Source: Microvirga arvi (GTDB lineage Bacteria; Pseudomonadota; Alphaproteobacteria; Rhizobiales; Beijerinckiaceae). From it: 64,000 nucleotides of DNA. The first letter of the stretch is position 1; every line of letters starts with the position of its first letter. A program made the position numbers and the translations under genes. Positions 11,630 to 21,416 of this stretch are shown piece after piece. The notes beneath the pieces are model-generated. The model saw only the letters and a list, made by a program, of their open reading frames with translations, had not been told where the DNA came from and made no database searches. The DNA lies in NCBI RefSeq assembly GCF_016892765.1, contig NZ_JAFEMD010000021.1, positions 42,252 to 106,251 of the forward strand, in the 5' to 3' direction.

Positions 11630-13063
11630 ATGCCCATCAATATCCTGATGCCCGCCCTGTCACCCACGATGGAAAAGGGCAACCTTGCCAAGTGGCTGAA
11701 GAAGGAAGGCGACACGGTGAAATCCGGCGACGTCATCGCTGAGATCGAGACCGACAAGGCCACCATGGAAGTGGAGGCTGTGGACGAAGGCATTCTTGCC
11801 AAGATCGTCGTGCCGGAAGGCACGGCGGACGTTCCTGTCAACGAGCTTATCGCGCTGATTGCCGGCGAGGGCGAGGATCCGAAGAGCGTCAGCGCTCCGG
11901 CTGCTGGCGGTGGTGCTCCGCCCCCGGCTCCGAAGGCAGAGGCCGCACCTGCCCCGGCCGCGCCAACAGCAGCGCCTCAACCGCAGGCCAATACCGTTCA
12001 GGGTGATCCCAACGCCCATATGTCATACGCCCGTGTCGACCAGGCTCCTCAAGGCCCGGCGCAGGCCGCCAAGCCCAATGGGGCAGGGCAGCCGCAAACA
12101 GGCGGAACCCGGATCTTCGCCTCGCCGCTCGCCAAGCGCATCGCGCGTGAGGCCGGGATCGACATCGGATCGATCCAGGGCTCCGGCCCGCATGGCCGTG
12201 TCGTCGAGAAAGATGTGCGCGCAGCCCTCCAAGGCGGCGGTGCGAAGCCTGCTCCTGCTCTGGCGGCCACCGGAGCCCCCGCACCGGCCGCCAAGCCGGC
12301 TGCGCCGCAGCTTGCTCCGAGCATGGGGGCCGATCAGGTCAAGGCCATGTTCGAGGCCGGCTCCTACGAGGAAGTGCCCCTCGACGGCATGCGCAAGACC
12401 ATCGCCAAGCGCCTCGTCGAATCGAAGCAGACGGTGCCGCATTTCTACCTGTCTCTGGATTGCGAGCTCGACGCGCTCATGGCGCTGCGCGAGCAGATCA
12501 ATGCGGCCGCCGGCAAGGACAAGGACGGCAAGCCCGCCTACAAGCTCTCCGTCAACGACTTCGTCATCAAGGCGCTCGCCATCGCACTCCAGCGTGTGCC
12601 GGCTGCCAATGCGGTCTGGGCCGAGGATCGCATCCTGAAGATGAAGCACTCGGACGTGGGCGTGGCCGTCGCCATCGAAGGCGGACTGTTCACGCCGGTG
12701 GTGCGCAAAGCGGAGCAGAAGACGCTTACGGCCATTTCGGCCGAGGTGAAGGACATGGCGGGCCGCGCCCGCACCCGACGCCTGAAGCCGGAGGAATATC
12801 AGGGTGGCTCCACGGCTGTCTCAAATCTCGGCATGTTCGGCATCAAGAACTTCCAGGCTGTCATCAATCCGCCCCAGGGCACGATCCTTGCGGTCGGCGC
12901 CGGTGAGCAGCGGGTCGTGGTGAAGAACGGCGCTCCCGCCGTCATCCAAGCCATGACCGTAACGCTCTCTTGCGACCACCGCGTGGTCGACGGTGCGCTG
13001 GGCGCGGAGCTCCTAGCGGCCTTCAAGCAGCTCATCGAGAGCCCGATGGGGATGCTGGTTTAG
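11630..13063 (+). CDS. pdhC: Dihydrolipoyllysine acetyltransferase, E2 of pyruvate dehydrogenase
   Basis: E2 forms the core of the complex and transfers acetyl groups from lipoate to CoA. Length 477. Residues 1-77 are one lipoyl domain (Lys in [16 protein letters not shown]), nearly identical in style to that of PdhB. After an Ala/Pro linker, the E1/E3-binding domain lies at about 162-200 (ASPLAKRIAREAGIDIGSI, then GRVVEKDV). The catalytic domain runs from about 245 to the end, with the active-site His in DHRVVDGALGAE. The ATG at 11630 has only weak upstream purines. Confidence 0.97.
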   Translation: MPINILMPALSPTMEKGNLAKWLKKEGDTVKSGDVIAEIETDKATMEVEAVDEGILAKIVVPEGTADVPVNELIALIAGEGEDPKSVSAPAAGGGAPPPAPKAEAAPAPAAPTAAPQPQANTVQGDPNAHMSYARVDQAPQGPAQAAKPNGAGQPQTGGTRIFASPLAKRIAREAGIDIGSIQGSGPHGRVVEKDVRAALQGGGAKPAPALAATGAPAPAAKPAAPQLAPSMGADQVKAMFEAGSYEEVPLDGMRKTIAKRLVESKQTVPHFYLSLDCELDALMALREQINAAAGKDKDGKPAYKLSVNDFVIKALAIALQRVPAANAVWAEDRILKMKHSDVGVAVAIEGGLFTPVVRKAEQKTLTAISAEVKDMAGRARTRRLKPEEYQGGSTAVSNLGMFGIKNFQAVINPPQGTILAVGAGEQRVVVKNGAPAVIQAMTVTLSCDHRVVDGALGAELLAAFKQLIESPMGMLV

Positions 13064-13070
13064 TAAAGAA

Positions 13071-13176
13071 CGTCATCCCGGTTTCTGCTGCGCAGCAGAA
13101 ACCGGGATCGTACGACGAGAATAGCGCCTTATCCTGATAGCGATCCCGGCTCTCGCTCTGCTCGGCCGGGATGACG
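13071..13176. repeat. Compound palindromic repeat between pdhC and lpdA
   Basis: The ends CGTCATCCCG and CGGGATGACG are inverted copies. Inside is a perfect 34-bp palindrome at 13075-13108 (17-bp arms, from ATCCCGG to CCGGGAT, no spacer) and a looser GATCCCGGC...GCCGGGAT pair. This is a REP/RUP-like extragenic element inserted within the pdh operon. Its right end abuts the ribosome site of lpdA and supplies a false ATG at 13171. Confidence 0.85.
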
Positions 13177-13188
13177 AGTAGGAAGACC

Positions 13189-14628
13189 ATGGCAAACCAA
13201 TACGACATCATCGTCATCGGCGGCGGGCCTGGGGGCTATGTGGCCGCGATCCGTGCGGCGCAGCTCGGGTTCAAGACCGCGGTCGTGGAGCGCGAGCATC
13301 TCGGCGGCATCTGCCTCAACTGGGGCTGCATCCCGACCAAGGCGCTGCTGCGCTCGGCCGAGATCTTCCACTACATGGAGCATGCCAAGGATTACGGCCT
13401 GTCGGCGCAAGGCATCGGTTTTGACGCCGCCGCCATCGTGCAGCGGTCGCGCGGCGTCTCCGGCCGCCTCAACGGCGGCGTCGGCATGCTGCTGAAGAAG
13501 AACAAGGTCGATGTGATCTGGGGCGAGGCTGCCATCGCCAAGCCCGGAGAGGTCGTGGTCACGGCGCCGAAGAAGCCCGCCATGCAGCCGCAGAACCCGG
13601 TGCCGAAGGGTGTGCTGGAGCCCGGCACCTATCAGGCCAAGAACATCATCGTCGCGACGGGCGCACGTCCCCGCGCGCTGCCCGGAATCGAGCCGGACGG
13701 CAAGCTGATCTGGACCTATTTCGAGGCCATGGTGCCGCCGGCCATGCCCAAATCCCTCATCGTCATGGGCTCCGGTGCCATCGGCATCGAGTTCGCCTCC
13801 TTCTACCGCACCATGGGCGTGGAGGTGACGGTGGTCGAGGTGATGCCGCAGATCCTGCCCGTCGAGGATGCCGAGATCGCAAGTTTGGCCCGCAAGCGCT
13901 TCGAGAAGCAGGGCATGAAGATCCTCTCGGGCGCCAAGGTCACGAAGGTGGAAAAGGGCGCCAACTCCATCACCGCCACCATCGACGACGGCAAGGGCGG
14001 CACGCAGACGATCACCGCAGAGCGGATGATCTCGGCCGTCGGCGTGGTCGGCAACATCGAGAATCTCGGTCTCGAGAAGCTTGGGGTGAAGATCGAGCGC
14101 GGCGTCGTGGTGACGGACGGCCTTGGGCGCACTAACGTGCCCGGCATCTACGCCATCGGTGACGTGGCCGGCCCGCCCATGCTGGCGCACAAGGCGGAGC
14201 ACGAGGGCGTCATCTGCGTCGAGACCATCAAGGGCCTGCACACGCATGCCATGGACAAGGCGAAGATCCCAGGCTGCACCTACTGCAATCCGCAGATCGC
14301 CTCGGTGGGCCTCACGGAAGCCAAGGCGAAGGAGCAGGGTTACGACATCCGCGTCGGCCGCTTCCCCTTCATCGGCAACGGCAAGGCCATCGCGCTGGGC
14401 GAGCCGGACGGCCTCGTCAAAACGATCTTCGACAAGAAGACCGGTCAGTTGCTGGGCGCCCACATGGTCGGTGCAGAAGTGACCGAACTGATTCAGGGCT
14501 ATGTGATCGCCATGAACCTGGAGACGACGGAAGAAGACCTGATCCACGCCGTCTTCCCGCACCCGACCCTCTCCGAGACCATGCACGAGAGCGTCATGGA
14601 CGCTTATGGACGGGTGATCCACATCTGA
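13189..14628 (+). CDS. lpdA: Dihydrolipoyl dehydrogenase, E3
   Basis: Reoxidises dihydrolipoate with NAD+ through FAD and a redox disulfide. Starting at ATG 13189 (AGGAAG just upstream) it has 479 residues. The FAD-binding motif is IIVIGGGPGGYVAAIRAAQ, the disulfide is in GGICLNWGCIPTK, the NAD-binding motif is VMGSGAIGIEFASFY, and the C-terminal catalytic His/Glu is in FPHPTLSETMHE. It closes the pdh operon; the E3 may also serve other 2-oxoacid dehydrogenases. The upstream palindromic element could set its level relative to E1 and E2. Confidence 0.97.
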   Translation: MANQYDIIVIGGGPGGYVAAIRAAQLGFKTAVVEREHLGGICLNWGCIPTKALLRSAEIFHYMEHAKDYGLSAQGIGFDAAAIVQRSRGVSGRLNGGVGMLLKKNKVDVIWGEAAIAKPGEVVVTAPKKPAMQPQNPVPKGVLEPGTYQAKNIIVATGARPRALPGIEPDGKLIWTYFEAMVPPAMPKSLIVMGSGAIGIEFASFYRTMGVEVTVVEVMPQILPVEDAEIASLARKRFEKQGMKILSGAKVTKVEKGANSITATIDDGKGGTQTITAERMISAVGVVGNIENLGLEKLGVKIERGVVVTDGLGRTNVPGIYAIGDVAGPPMLAHKAEHEGVICVETIKGLHTHAMDKAKIPGCTYCNPQIASVGLTEAKAKEQGYDIRVGRFPFIGNGKAIALGEPDGLVKTIFDKKTGQLLGAHMVGAEVTELIQGYVIAMNLETTEEDLIHAVFPHPTLSETMHESVMDAYGRVIHI

Positions 14629-14918
14629 GTGCAGATCCTTATCTTCCTATCCAGCTCCTCCGCGGCTGCAACGACGCTCTCGGGCTCTAAGAAGCTCAAC
14701 CGGCCTTACTGCTGGCTGAGCTTTTTGTCCGCCTCCTTGCTGTCGCCGGCAGCGTTCCGCTTGGCTGATTGCCGCGTTCGAACTCCTCACGTGCGGGAGA
14801 GAGGTTACAGGCAGAAGGAATCTTCCCAGGCAGGATCGATTATCTAACACTCCCGTGCATTGACACCTCCAAAGGAGAGGCGGCAGGCTTGCTCACCGAA
14901 GGGCAGGGGGAGGGAGCA
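14629..14918. other. Intergenic region after lpdA
   Basis: These 290 bases contain only short, codon-poor frames on both strands. No terminator, repeat or regulatory motif is clear. The promoter of the following GFA gene is expected near the right end. Confidence 0.4.
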
Positions 14919-15374
14919 ATGGGGAATCCTGATCAGGTGCACAAAGGCGAGTGCCGATGCGGGCAGGTGCGGTTCCAGGTTCGCGGCAAGCCGATTGTCA
15001 CGATGGCCTGCCATTGCACGGGCTGCCAACGCATGACCGCCAGCGCCTTTTCCCTGAGCGCTCTCTATCCGAGTTCGAGCCTAGAAATCATGCAGGGCGA
15101 ACCGGTGATCGGCGGGCTTCACGGCGCAACGCGGCACTTCTTCTGTCCGCATTGCATGAGCTGGCTCTTTACCCGACCGGAGGGGCTCGACGAATTCGTC
15201 AATGTCCGGGCCACGATGTTGGACAATGCAGAAGACTTCATTCCATTCATCGAGTTCTACACCAGCGAGGCGCTGCCTTGGGCCAGAACCCCGGCAGCTC
15301 ACAGCTTCGAAACCGATCCTTCGGATGAGCAATTTGCGGAGCTGGTCGAGGAGTTCGCGCGGCGATCCAGCTAA
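14919..15374 (+). CDS. GFA family (CENP-V/glutathione-dependent formaldehyde-activating-like) protein
   Basis: A 151-residue zinc protein. Cys ligands typical of the GFA fold are visible: [12 protein letters not shown], then [13 protein letters not shown], then [11 protein letters not shown]. Family members include Gfa, which was proposed to aid formaldehyde-glutathione addition, but most have unknown roles. The start is ATG 14919 after GGGGGAGGGAG; an ATG further upstream at 14769 would add a non-conserved tail. It is convergent with the sensor kinase gene. Confidence 0.88.
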   Translation: MGNPDQVHKGECRCGQVRFQVRGKPIVTMACHCTGCQRMTASAFSLSALYPSSSLEIMQGEPVIGGLHGATRHFFCPHCMSWLFTRPEGLDEFVNVRATMLDNAEDFIPFIEFYTSEALPWARTPAAHSFETDPSDEQFAELVEEFARRSS

Positions 15375-15400
15375 CGTGATGAAGGTAGCGCTCGGCCCGC

Positions 15401-17356
15401 TCAATACTCGGGCACGAGCCGATGTGCGATCAGAGGCAGCTGTACCTCGTACTGAAGCCCTGCCGGATCGAAGCTGAGACGCGCCTGTCCCTGGCACTGG
15501 GTGGGGAGGACGCGGTCGAGTAGCGCTCTTCCGAAGCCGCTATGCCCCGGCTTCTCGACAGGGGGGCCACTCCGCTCCGCCCATCTGAGGTGAAGCTCAC
15601 GCCTGCCGTCTATGACAGAAAGGTCCCAGGTGACGAAGACGCATCCCTTGCGCACGGACAGCGCTCCATACCGAGCCGCATTGGCCGTCAATTCGTGAAG
15701 CGCCATGCTCAGCGGGATGGCGAGGTCGGCTGCGAGGCTCACCTCTGGGCCTTCCAGCCTGAAGCGCTCCCGTCGTCCCTCGCCGAACGGCCGGAGCTCG
15801 CACAGCAGCATCTCGCGCAGGGATGCCGTCTGCCAGTAGTCGTCGGTGAGGAGCGCCTGCGTCTTGGCAAGAGCCTCGATCCGCGACGAGAAGGAGCGGT
15901 TGAATTCCCGGATGCTCGTCGTCGTGCGTGTTGTCGCGCTCGCGAGAGCCTGGACGATCGCAAGGGTGTTGCGGACGCGATGATGCAGTTCGCGAACCAG
16001 CAAAGCCTGACGCTGTTCGAACCGCTTCCTCTCATCGATATCCTGAATGACTCGTACGCTGTATTGAAATTTGCTCTGCTCGTCGAAGACCGCCGTCGAC
16101 GAGACATTCAGCCAGGCGCTGGATCCGTCCTTGCGGATATAGCGCTTCTCCAAGCTATACGTTTTCAGCTCGCCCGCGATCTGTCGTTCGTAAAGGGCAC
16201 GTTCAGCCTCCGTATTGTCCGGGTGGGTCAGATCGAAGATGCTCGAGTTCAACAGCTCATTTCGTGAATAGCCGGTGATGGTCAAAAGACCCTTGTTCAC
16301 GGTCAGAAATCTTCCGGCTGCATTGGTCTCGGCTATTCCGATGCTGGCGTGCTCATGGGTCGCCCAGAGGCGCTCTCGGCTTTCCCGTTCCGCTCTCGCT
16401 TGAGCGGCATTCTCAACACAGACCGAGGCGATCTGGGCAAGCTGGATGAGAATGGCCTCGTCGTTGGATGTGAACTCGCTGCCTTGTTTGTCCGACAGCA
16501 TCATCACGCCCAGCGTGCCACCTTGCGGGCCTGTGACCGGCACGGCGAGCACGCCCTGGGTCACCAGGAAGTCATCCTCCGCCGTGCGGACGCCCTGCAG
16601 GTCTGAATGCGAATTCAGCTCAGCCTCGTTCAAACGAAGTGGGCAGCCCGACTGAAGGACATGGGTATAAATGCCGGCACCACTCCTCTCGAGAGCCGAT
16701 AAGGAATAGCCGCGGTATTTCTCCGAAACCGAAACGACGACAGGATTATTCGGCCACAGGGCGTAGGGAACAGTGTGTGTTGCTGCCCAATGGGCTCCGA
16801 CGATCAGCCGGGCCTGTTCCGTGATGTCTTGGAAGATGACTTCAGGTGTATCCGCCGCTGCTATCCTTGTGGACACGGTTGCCAGCGCCTTCAGCTGCTC
16901 CTGGTACCAGTGCGCCTTGGCCAAAAGCCCTTGCCGCTCCTGCTCGATCAAGATCCGATTCGTAATGTCATTGTGCCTCACGACGGCATAGGCGGCTCCC
17001 TGATGGACCAAGCGGGAGGCGCGAAGCTGAAACCATCTCTGCTCTGTCGGAGAGTGGCAGGCGTAGTCGAGCGAGAAGGCGGGCTGACCTGACAAGACAG
17101 ACCGAATGCCTGCCGCAGCAGCCCTGGCACAAGCCGCATCTACGCCGCTGACACGATCACAGATGTCGAGATAGTTCGCTCCAATATGGTCCTCGCCCCC
17201 GGCCTGGTTGGCCTGCCCGAACTCATGCCAGGCCCGGTTGACGGCGATGATGGTGCCAGCTTGATCAAGGACGGCAACCGGACCGGCCAAGGCGTCCAGG
17301 ATGCACTGGGCAGGAGGAGCCGCCACGAACCCGTTCTGCTCCGACGTCCGGTTCAT
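15401..17356 (-). CDS. PAS-GAF-PAS sensor histidine kinase, HWE family
   Basis: A 651-residue, apparently soluble sensor kinase. PAS 1 covers about 22-135 (GPVAVLDQAGTIIAVNRAWHEF), a GAF domain about 160-320, PAS 2 with PAC about 335-450 (AWLNVSSTAVFDEQ...). The HWE/HisKA_2-type kinase core starts with RELHHRVRNTLAIVQAL (phospho-His), followed by MALHELTANAARYGALS and the family's WAERSG...GFG motifs. No response regulator is adjacent. HWE kinases in this order often act in light, general-stress or blue-light PAS pathways; the signal here is unknown. I use ATG 17356 rather than the adjacent TTG. Confidence 0.9.
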   Translation of the reverse strand: MNRTSEQNGFVAAPPAQCILDALAGPVAVLDQAGTIIAVNRAWHEFGQANQAGGEDHIGANYLDICDRVSGVDAACARAAAAGIRSVLSGQPAFSLDYACHSPTEQRWFQLRASRLVHQGAAYAVVRHNDITNRILIEQERQGLLAKAHWYQEQLKALATVSTRIAAADTPEVIFQDITEQARLIVGAHWAATHTVPYALWPNNPVVVSVSEKYRGYSLSALERSGAGIYTHVLQSGCPLRLNEAELNSHSDLQGVRTAEDDFLVTQGVLAVPVTGPQGGTLGVMMLSDKQGSEFTSNDEAILIQLAQIASVCVENAAQARAERESRERLWATHEHASIGIAETNAAGRFLTVNKGLLTITGYSRNELLNSSIFDLTHPDNTEAERALYERQIAGELKTYSLEKRYIRKDGSSAWLNVSSTAVFDEQSKFQYSVRVIQDIDERKRFEQRQALLVRELHHRVRNTLAIVQALASATTRTTTSIREFNRSFSSRIEALAKTQALLTDDYWQTASLREMLLCELRPFGEGRRERFRLEGPEVSLAADLAIPLSMALHELTANAARYGALSVRKGCVFVTWDLSVIDGRRELHLRWAERSGPPVEKPGHSGFGRALLDRVLPTQCQGQARLSFDPAGLQYEVQLPLIAHRLVPEY

Positions 17357-17654
17357 CAATTTCGTTCCAACACCTTGATGTGAATAGGTTAGTAACGGGT
17401 ATCGGCGCGATCAGTTCAGGCAGGGTTCGAAGGTCCTTGTGCTGACATTCTGCGCAGCATCCTTCGGCCGTGGACGGGTGATCGCGGCAGGTTGAGGTGC
17501 CGAGCCTCCCGGGTCCGGGCTGGAGAGCTGACAAAGATCCCAGAACGAAAAGCAGCCCTGCCCTCTGAGCATTTGCGATTGAGCGCCGAAAGCCTTAAAT
17601 CAGGCGCACGTCAGGAAGGGGCGGGGTCCCTTCGCCCCAAAAGGTTCAAGCTTC
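17357..17654. other. Divergent promoter region of the sensor kinase and lipA
   Basis: A 298-base spacer between divergently transcribed genes. Promoters for both must lie here, but I could not assign boxes. No ORF with convincing codon use is present. Confidence 0.4.
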
Positions 17655-18614
17655 ATGGCCGTCGTTCTCGACCTACTGAACAAGGATCAGCGTCCTCGCC
17701 ACCCGGAGAAGGCGCACCGGCCGGACCAGCCGGTTCAGCAGCGCAAGCCCGAATGGATCCGCGTGAAGGCTCCGGGCTCGCCAAAATGGGCCGAGACGAA
17801 CCGAATCGTGCGCGAGAACAAGCTCGTGACGGTCTGCGAGGAGGCGGGCTGCCCCAATATCGGCGAGTGCTGGGAGAAGAAGCACGCCACTTTCATGATC
17901 ATGGGCGACACCTGCACCCGCGCCTGCGCCTTCTGCAACGTGAAGACCGGCCTGCCCCAGGCGCTCGACCCGCACGAGCCCGAAAATGTGGCCAAGGCGG
18001 TAGAGAAGCTCGGCCTGGAGCATGTGGTCATCACCTCCGTGGATCGGGACGACCTAACCGACGGCGGCGCTCGGCACTTTGCTGACGTCATCCATGCCAT
18101 CCGCGCCCGTTCGCCCAAGACCACCATCGAAATCCTCACCCCCGACTTCCTCAGGAAACCGGGCGCGTTGGAGGTCGTGGTTGCGGCCAAGCCCGACGTG
18201 TTCAACCACAATCTCGAGACGGTGCCGTCGAAATACCTGAAGGTGCGCCCCGGCGCCCGCTATTTCCACTCCATCCGCCTGCTGCAGCAGGTGAAGGAGC
18301 TCGATCCAACCATCTTCACCAAGTCCGGCATCATGGTGGGTCTTGGCGAGGAGCGGAACGAGGTGCTCCAGCTCATGGACGACCTGCGCTCGGCGGATGT
18401 GGATTTCATGACCATCGGCCAGTACCTGCAGCCGACGAAGAAGCACCATCAGGTAATCCGCTTCGTCACGCCGGATGAGTTCAAGGCTTATGAAACCACG
18501 GCCTATGCCAAGGGTTTTCTCCTGGTCTCCTCGACCCCGCTGACGCGATCCTCGCATCATGCGGGCGAGGATTTCGCCAAGCTGAAGGCGGCCCGTCTCG
18601 CGAAGCTCGGCTAA
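17655..18614 (+). CDS. lipA: Lipoyl synthase
   Basis: Radical-SAM enzyme that inserts two sulfurs into octanoyl-lysine to form lipoyl groups on PdhB, PdhC and related proteins. Length 319. The auxiliary cluster ligands are in [12 protein letters not shown], the radical-SAM cluster in [13 protein letters not shown], and the C-terminal serine ligand region reads [18 protein letters not shown] lies upstream of the ATG. It begins a short operon with a P-loop kinase and ratA, and its products act directly on the neighbouring pdh complex. Confidence 0.98.
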   Translation: MAVVLDLLNKDQRPRHPEKAHRPDQPVQQRKPEWIRVKAPGSPKWAETNRIVRENKLVTVCEEAGCPNIGECWEKKHATFMIMGDTCTRACAFCNVKTGLPQALDPHEPENVAKAVEKLGLEHVVITSVDRDDLTDGGARHFADVIHAIRARSPKTTIEILTPDFLRKPGALEVVVAAKPDVFNHNLETVPSKYLKVRPGARYFHSIRLLQQVKELDPTIFTKSGIMVGLGEERNEVLQLMDDLRSADVDFMTIGQYLQPTKKHHQVIRFVTPDEFKAYETTAYAKGFLLVSSTPLTRSSHHAGEDFAKLKAARLAKLG

Positions 18615-18629
18615 CGAACCGGACGAGGC

Positions 18630-19154
18630 ATGCAGCGCATTCTGGTCATCGGCAGCCCGGGCGCGGGCAAGAGCACCCTGGCGAGCCGCATCGCCGAGCG
18701 CCTTGGCCTGCCGCTGATCCATCTCGACCATGAGTACTTCGGCCCCGGCTGGACGACTCCGACGAAGCCCGAGTGGCGGGAGCGCGTGAAGGCGCTCGCC
18801 GCGCACCCGACCTGGGTCATGGAAGGGAACTATGCCAGCACCTTCGACATCCGCGTGCCCCGAGCTACCATAATCGTCTGGCTCGACCTGCCGCGCTGGC
18901 GCTGCCTCAGCAGCGTGCTGTGGCGGGTTGCAAAGAACTATGGTCAACAGCGCTCGGACCTGGGGCCTGCCTGCGTCGAGCGCTTCGACTGGTCCTTCAT
19001 GCGCTCGATCTGGTCCTATCCGAACAAGATGCGTTCAAAGACCGCCCGCATGCTGGAGCGTCTGCGCCCGGATCAGCGCGTTTACGTGCTGCGCTCCCGA
19101 TCGGAGATCCCGGCTCTGACAGCCGAGCTTTCAACCTTCAAAGAGGCTGCCTGA
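18630..19154 (+). CDS. P-loop nucleoside/adenylate kinase-like protein (FlaR/topology modulation type)
   Basis: A 174-residue NTPase beginning with a Walker A motif ILVIGSPGAGKSTLASRIAE, then a substrate-like segment LPLIHLDHEYFGPGW and WVMEGNYASTFDIRVPRA. The layout matches the small kinases often named DNA topology modulation protein or adenylate kinase-like; the true substrate is unknown. It lies 15 bases after lipA and 3 bases before ratA, so it is almost surely in one transcript with them. Confidence 0.8.
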   Translation: MQRILVIGSPGAGKSTLASRIAERLGLPLIHLDHEYFGPGWTTPTKPEWRERVKALAAHPTWVMEGNYASTFDIRVPRATIIVWLDLPRWRCLSSVLWRVAKNYGQQRSDLGPACVERFDWSFMRSIWSYPNKMRSKTARMLERLRPDQRVYVLRSRSEIPALTAELSTFKEAA

Positions 19155-19157
19155 GCC

Positions 19158-19625
19158 ATGCCGACCTTCCGCACCATCCGGACCGTGAAGCATACGCCGG
19201 CTCAGATGTTTGCCCTCGTGGCCGATGTCGAGCGCTATCCGGAGTTCCTGCCCCTCTGTGAGGACCTGCGGGTGATGCGGCGGGTCCAGAGCGGGGAGGG
19301 GATCGAGACCCTCGTGGCCATGATGTCGGTGGGCTACAAGGCCATCAAGGAAAGCTTCACGACGCGGGTGACTCTGGACGATCCCCGCCGGAAAATCGCG
19401 GTCGAGTATGTGGATGGTCCGTTCAAATACCTGGAAAATCGTTGGACCTTCCGCGAGACGCCCACCGGCTGCGACGTGGAGTTCTACATAAACTACGAGT
19501 TCAAGAGCTTCGCCCTCGGCCTCCTCATGGGCAGTGTCTTCGACAAGGCCTTCCGCAAGTTCACGGAGGCTTTTGAGGAGCGGGCGGACGAGATCTACGG
19601 CGTGCCCTCCAGCGCGCGGGTCTGA
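19158..19625 (+). CDS. RatA/Coq10-type START-domain protein
   Basis: A 155-residue helix-grip protein of the Coq10/RatA family. It begins FRTIRTVKHTPAQMFALVADVERYPEFLPLC, the conserved first helix and strand. In bacteria the name RatA comes from an E. coli protein reported to block ribosome subunit joining, while mitochondrial Coq10 binds ubiquinone; the latter role is more likely in alphaproteobacteria. It is 3 bases from the kinase gene. Its stop codon directly abuts the stop codon of the convergent cinA gene. Confidence 0.88.
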   Translation: MPTFRTIRTVKHTPAQMFALVADVERYPEFLPLCEDLRVMRRVQSGEGIETLVAMMSVGYKAIKESFTTRVTLDDPRRKIAVEYVDGPFKYLENRWTFRETPTGCDVEFYINYEFKSFALGLLMGSVFDKAFRKFTEAFEERADEIYGVPSSARV

Positions 19626-20114
19626 TCAGCGGATCGCCTGCTCCAGAAGCGACAGGGCATCCTCCACAGCCCGACGGCGGACGCTCTCCCGCCCCAGGTC
19701 GCCATAGCGCCGTTCGAGATGAACTGTCTCGGCTCCTTTTCGAGCCAGACCGAAATGGACGAGGCCTACAGGCTTCTTCGCCGTTCCGCCGGTTGGACCC
19801 GCCACTCCGGTGATACCTACCGCGACATCGGCGTAGGAATGAGCCAGCGCCCCCTCGGCCATGGCGCGGGCGACGGGCTCACTCACGGCCCCATGGGCGG
19901 CGATGAGGTCCGACGGCACACCGACCAGCTCCGTCTTGGCCTCGTTGGAATAGGTGACGAAGCCGCGCTCCACCACGGCCGAGGAGCCGGAGATTTCGGT
20001 CAGCAGCGCGGCCACCAGCCCTCCGGTGCAGGACTCGACTGTGGCGATCTTCAGGCCCTTGTGCCGATAGGCATCGAGGAGGGAGGCCGCACGGTCCTTG
20101 AGATCAGTCATCAT
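19626..20114 (-). CDS. pncC: CinA-family nicotinamide-nucleotide amidohydrolase (PncC)
   Basis: Deamidates NMN to NaMN in NAD recycling. Only the C-terminal CinA domain is present (about 161 residues), as in stand-alone PncC. Key motifs are [36 protein letters not shown] and [19 protein letters not shown]. The start overlaps the ispDF stop codon: the string ATGATGA contains both candidate starts (20114 and 20111) and the TGA, indicating translational coupling. Confidence 0.93.
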   Translation of the reverse strand: MMTDLKDRAASLLDAYRHKGLKIATVESCTGGLVAALLTEISGSSAVVERGFVTYSNEAKTELVGVPSDLIAAHGAVSEPVARAMAEGALAHSYADVAVGITGVAGPTGGTAKKPVGLVHFGLARKGAETVHLERRYGDLGRESVRRRAVEDALSLLEQAIR

Positions 20115-21304
20115 GCGTTCTTCTCCGGCAGGCGGATGGTTGCGGCGGCTTGAGCGGCGATGCCCTCGCCACGGCCGGTGAAACCGAGCTTCTCGGTCGT
20201 GGTCGCCTTGAGCGAGATCTGATCGAGGCGCAGACCCGCGATCTCCGCGATCCGCTGGCGCATGGCCTCCCGATACGGCCCGAGCCGCGGCTTTTCGCAG
20301 AGCAGGGTGGTATCGAGATGGTCGACGGTGCCGCCGCGCTCTCGCACCAGGTTTACGGCATGCGCCAGAAAGCGGTCTGAGGAGGCGCCGCGCCATTGCG
20401 GATCGCTCGGCGGGAAATGAGTGCCGATGTCCCCGTCGGCGAGGGCCCCTAGGATCGCATCGGTGAGAGCATGGAGGATTACATCGCCGTCCGAATGAGC
20501 GACCACGCCCCGGTCGTGGGAAACCCTGATCCCGCCAAGCCACACATGGTCACCTTCGCCGAAGGCATGAACGTCGAAGCCGGTGCCCAGTTTGGTTATG
20601 TAAGTCATTGATCCACTTTTCAAACGCCGCTCGGCGTCCAGGAAGTCGGCTGGATGGGTGAGCTTGATGTTGCCGCTCTCGCCCTCGAACACATGAACCG
20701 GCAGCCCGGCCCATTCCGCAAGAGCTCCGTCGTCGGTGAATTCATGGAGGTTCGCCCCGGCAGCTTTGCGATGCGCGTCCAGCAGCAGAGAGAACCGGAA
20801 GGCCTGCGGCGTCTGGATGGCTCTCAACGATGCCCGGTCCGGTGTCGAAACCACCTCGGATTGGCCCCCGATCACCTTGATGGTATCGGTCACAGGTACC
20901 CCCGGAACGGCAGCGCCCCATCGTCCGGCCGCCTCTATCGCTCTGTCGATGAGCTGCGGGCCCACAAAGGGGCGGGCTGCGTCATGAACGAGAACGAGAC
21001 CGGGATCTGAATCGCTCAAGGCCTCAAGCCCGTTCCGCACCGAATCCTGCCGCGTCTCGCCCCCGTCGATGCATGGCAGAAGTGCCGCTGAGATGGGTGC
21101 AATGGACCTGACGCTTGCCTCATAAAGGCCTCTGTCGTCGGGGTGGATCACCACGAGCGTATGGCCGATTCCGGGATGGGCCAGGAAGCCGGCGAGGGTT
21201 CGAGCCAGGACAGGCTGCCCCTGTAGAAGCCGGTATTGCTTCGGGACTCCTTCGCCCGCTCTTGATCCGCGTCCTGCGGCAACGATAAGGGCGGCGATTG
21301 ACAT
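20111..21304 (-). CDS. ispDF: Bifunctional IspD/IspF enzyme of the MEP pathway
   Basis: A fused enzyme for two steps of isoprenoid synthesis. The N-terminal IspD part (about 1-225) starts with [20 protein letters not shown] and makes CDP-methylerythritol. The C-terminal IspF part (about 237-397) starts [18 protein letters not shown] with the zinc ligands and makes the cyclic diphosphate. The fusion is common in alphaproteobacteria. It is divergent from dusB and coupled to pncC. Confidence 0.97.
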   Translation of the reverse strand: MSIAALIVAAGRGSRAGEGVPKQYRLLQGQPVLARTLAGFLAHPGIGHTLVVIHPDDRGLYEASVRSIAPISAALLPCIDGGETRQDSVRNGLEALSDSDPGLVLVHDAARPFVGPQLIDRAIEAAGRWGAAVPGVPVTDTIKVIGGQSEVVSTPDRASLRAIQTPQAFRFSLLLDAHRKAAGANLHEFTDDGALAEWAGLPVHVFEGESGNIKLTHPADFLDAERRLKSGSMTYITKLGTGFDVHAFGEGDHVWLGGIRVSHDRGVVAHSDGDVILHALTDAILGALADGDIGTHFPPSDPQWRGASSDRFLAHAVNLVRERGGTVDHLDTTLLCEKPRLGPYREAMRQRIAEIAGLRLDQISLKATTTEKLGFTGRGEGIAAQAAATIRLPEKNA

Positions 21305-21416
21305 TTTAAGAAGGCTCTCCGCAACGGGCTTTCTCCTTACCGTGACGGGGAAAGGAGGCCAATCCCTTCACGGGGGGTCTTGCACCCGATCTCAAAATGG
21401 CTATTGATTAGGCACA

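Noticed and set aside
13171..13188. Earlier ATG for lpdA
   Set aside because: It lies within the end of the palindromic repeat; the AGGAAG site serves ATG 13189.
14629..14850. Short frames on both strands after lpdA
   Set aside because: Low-complexity products and codon use unlike neighbouring genes.
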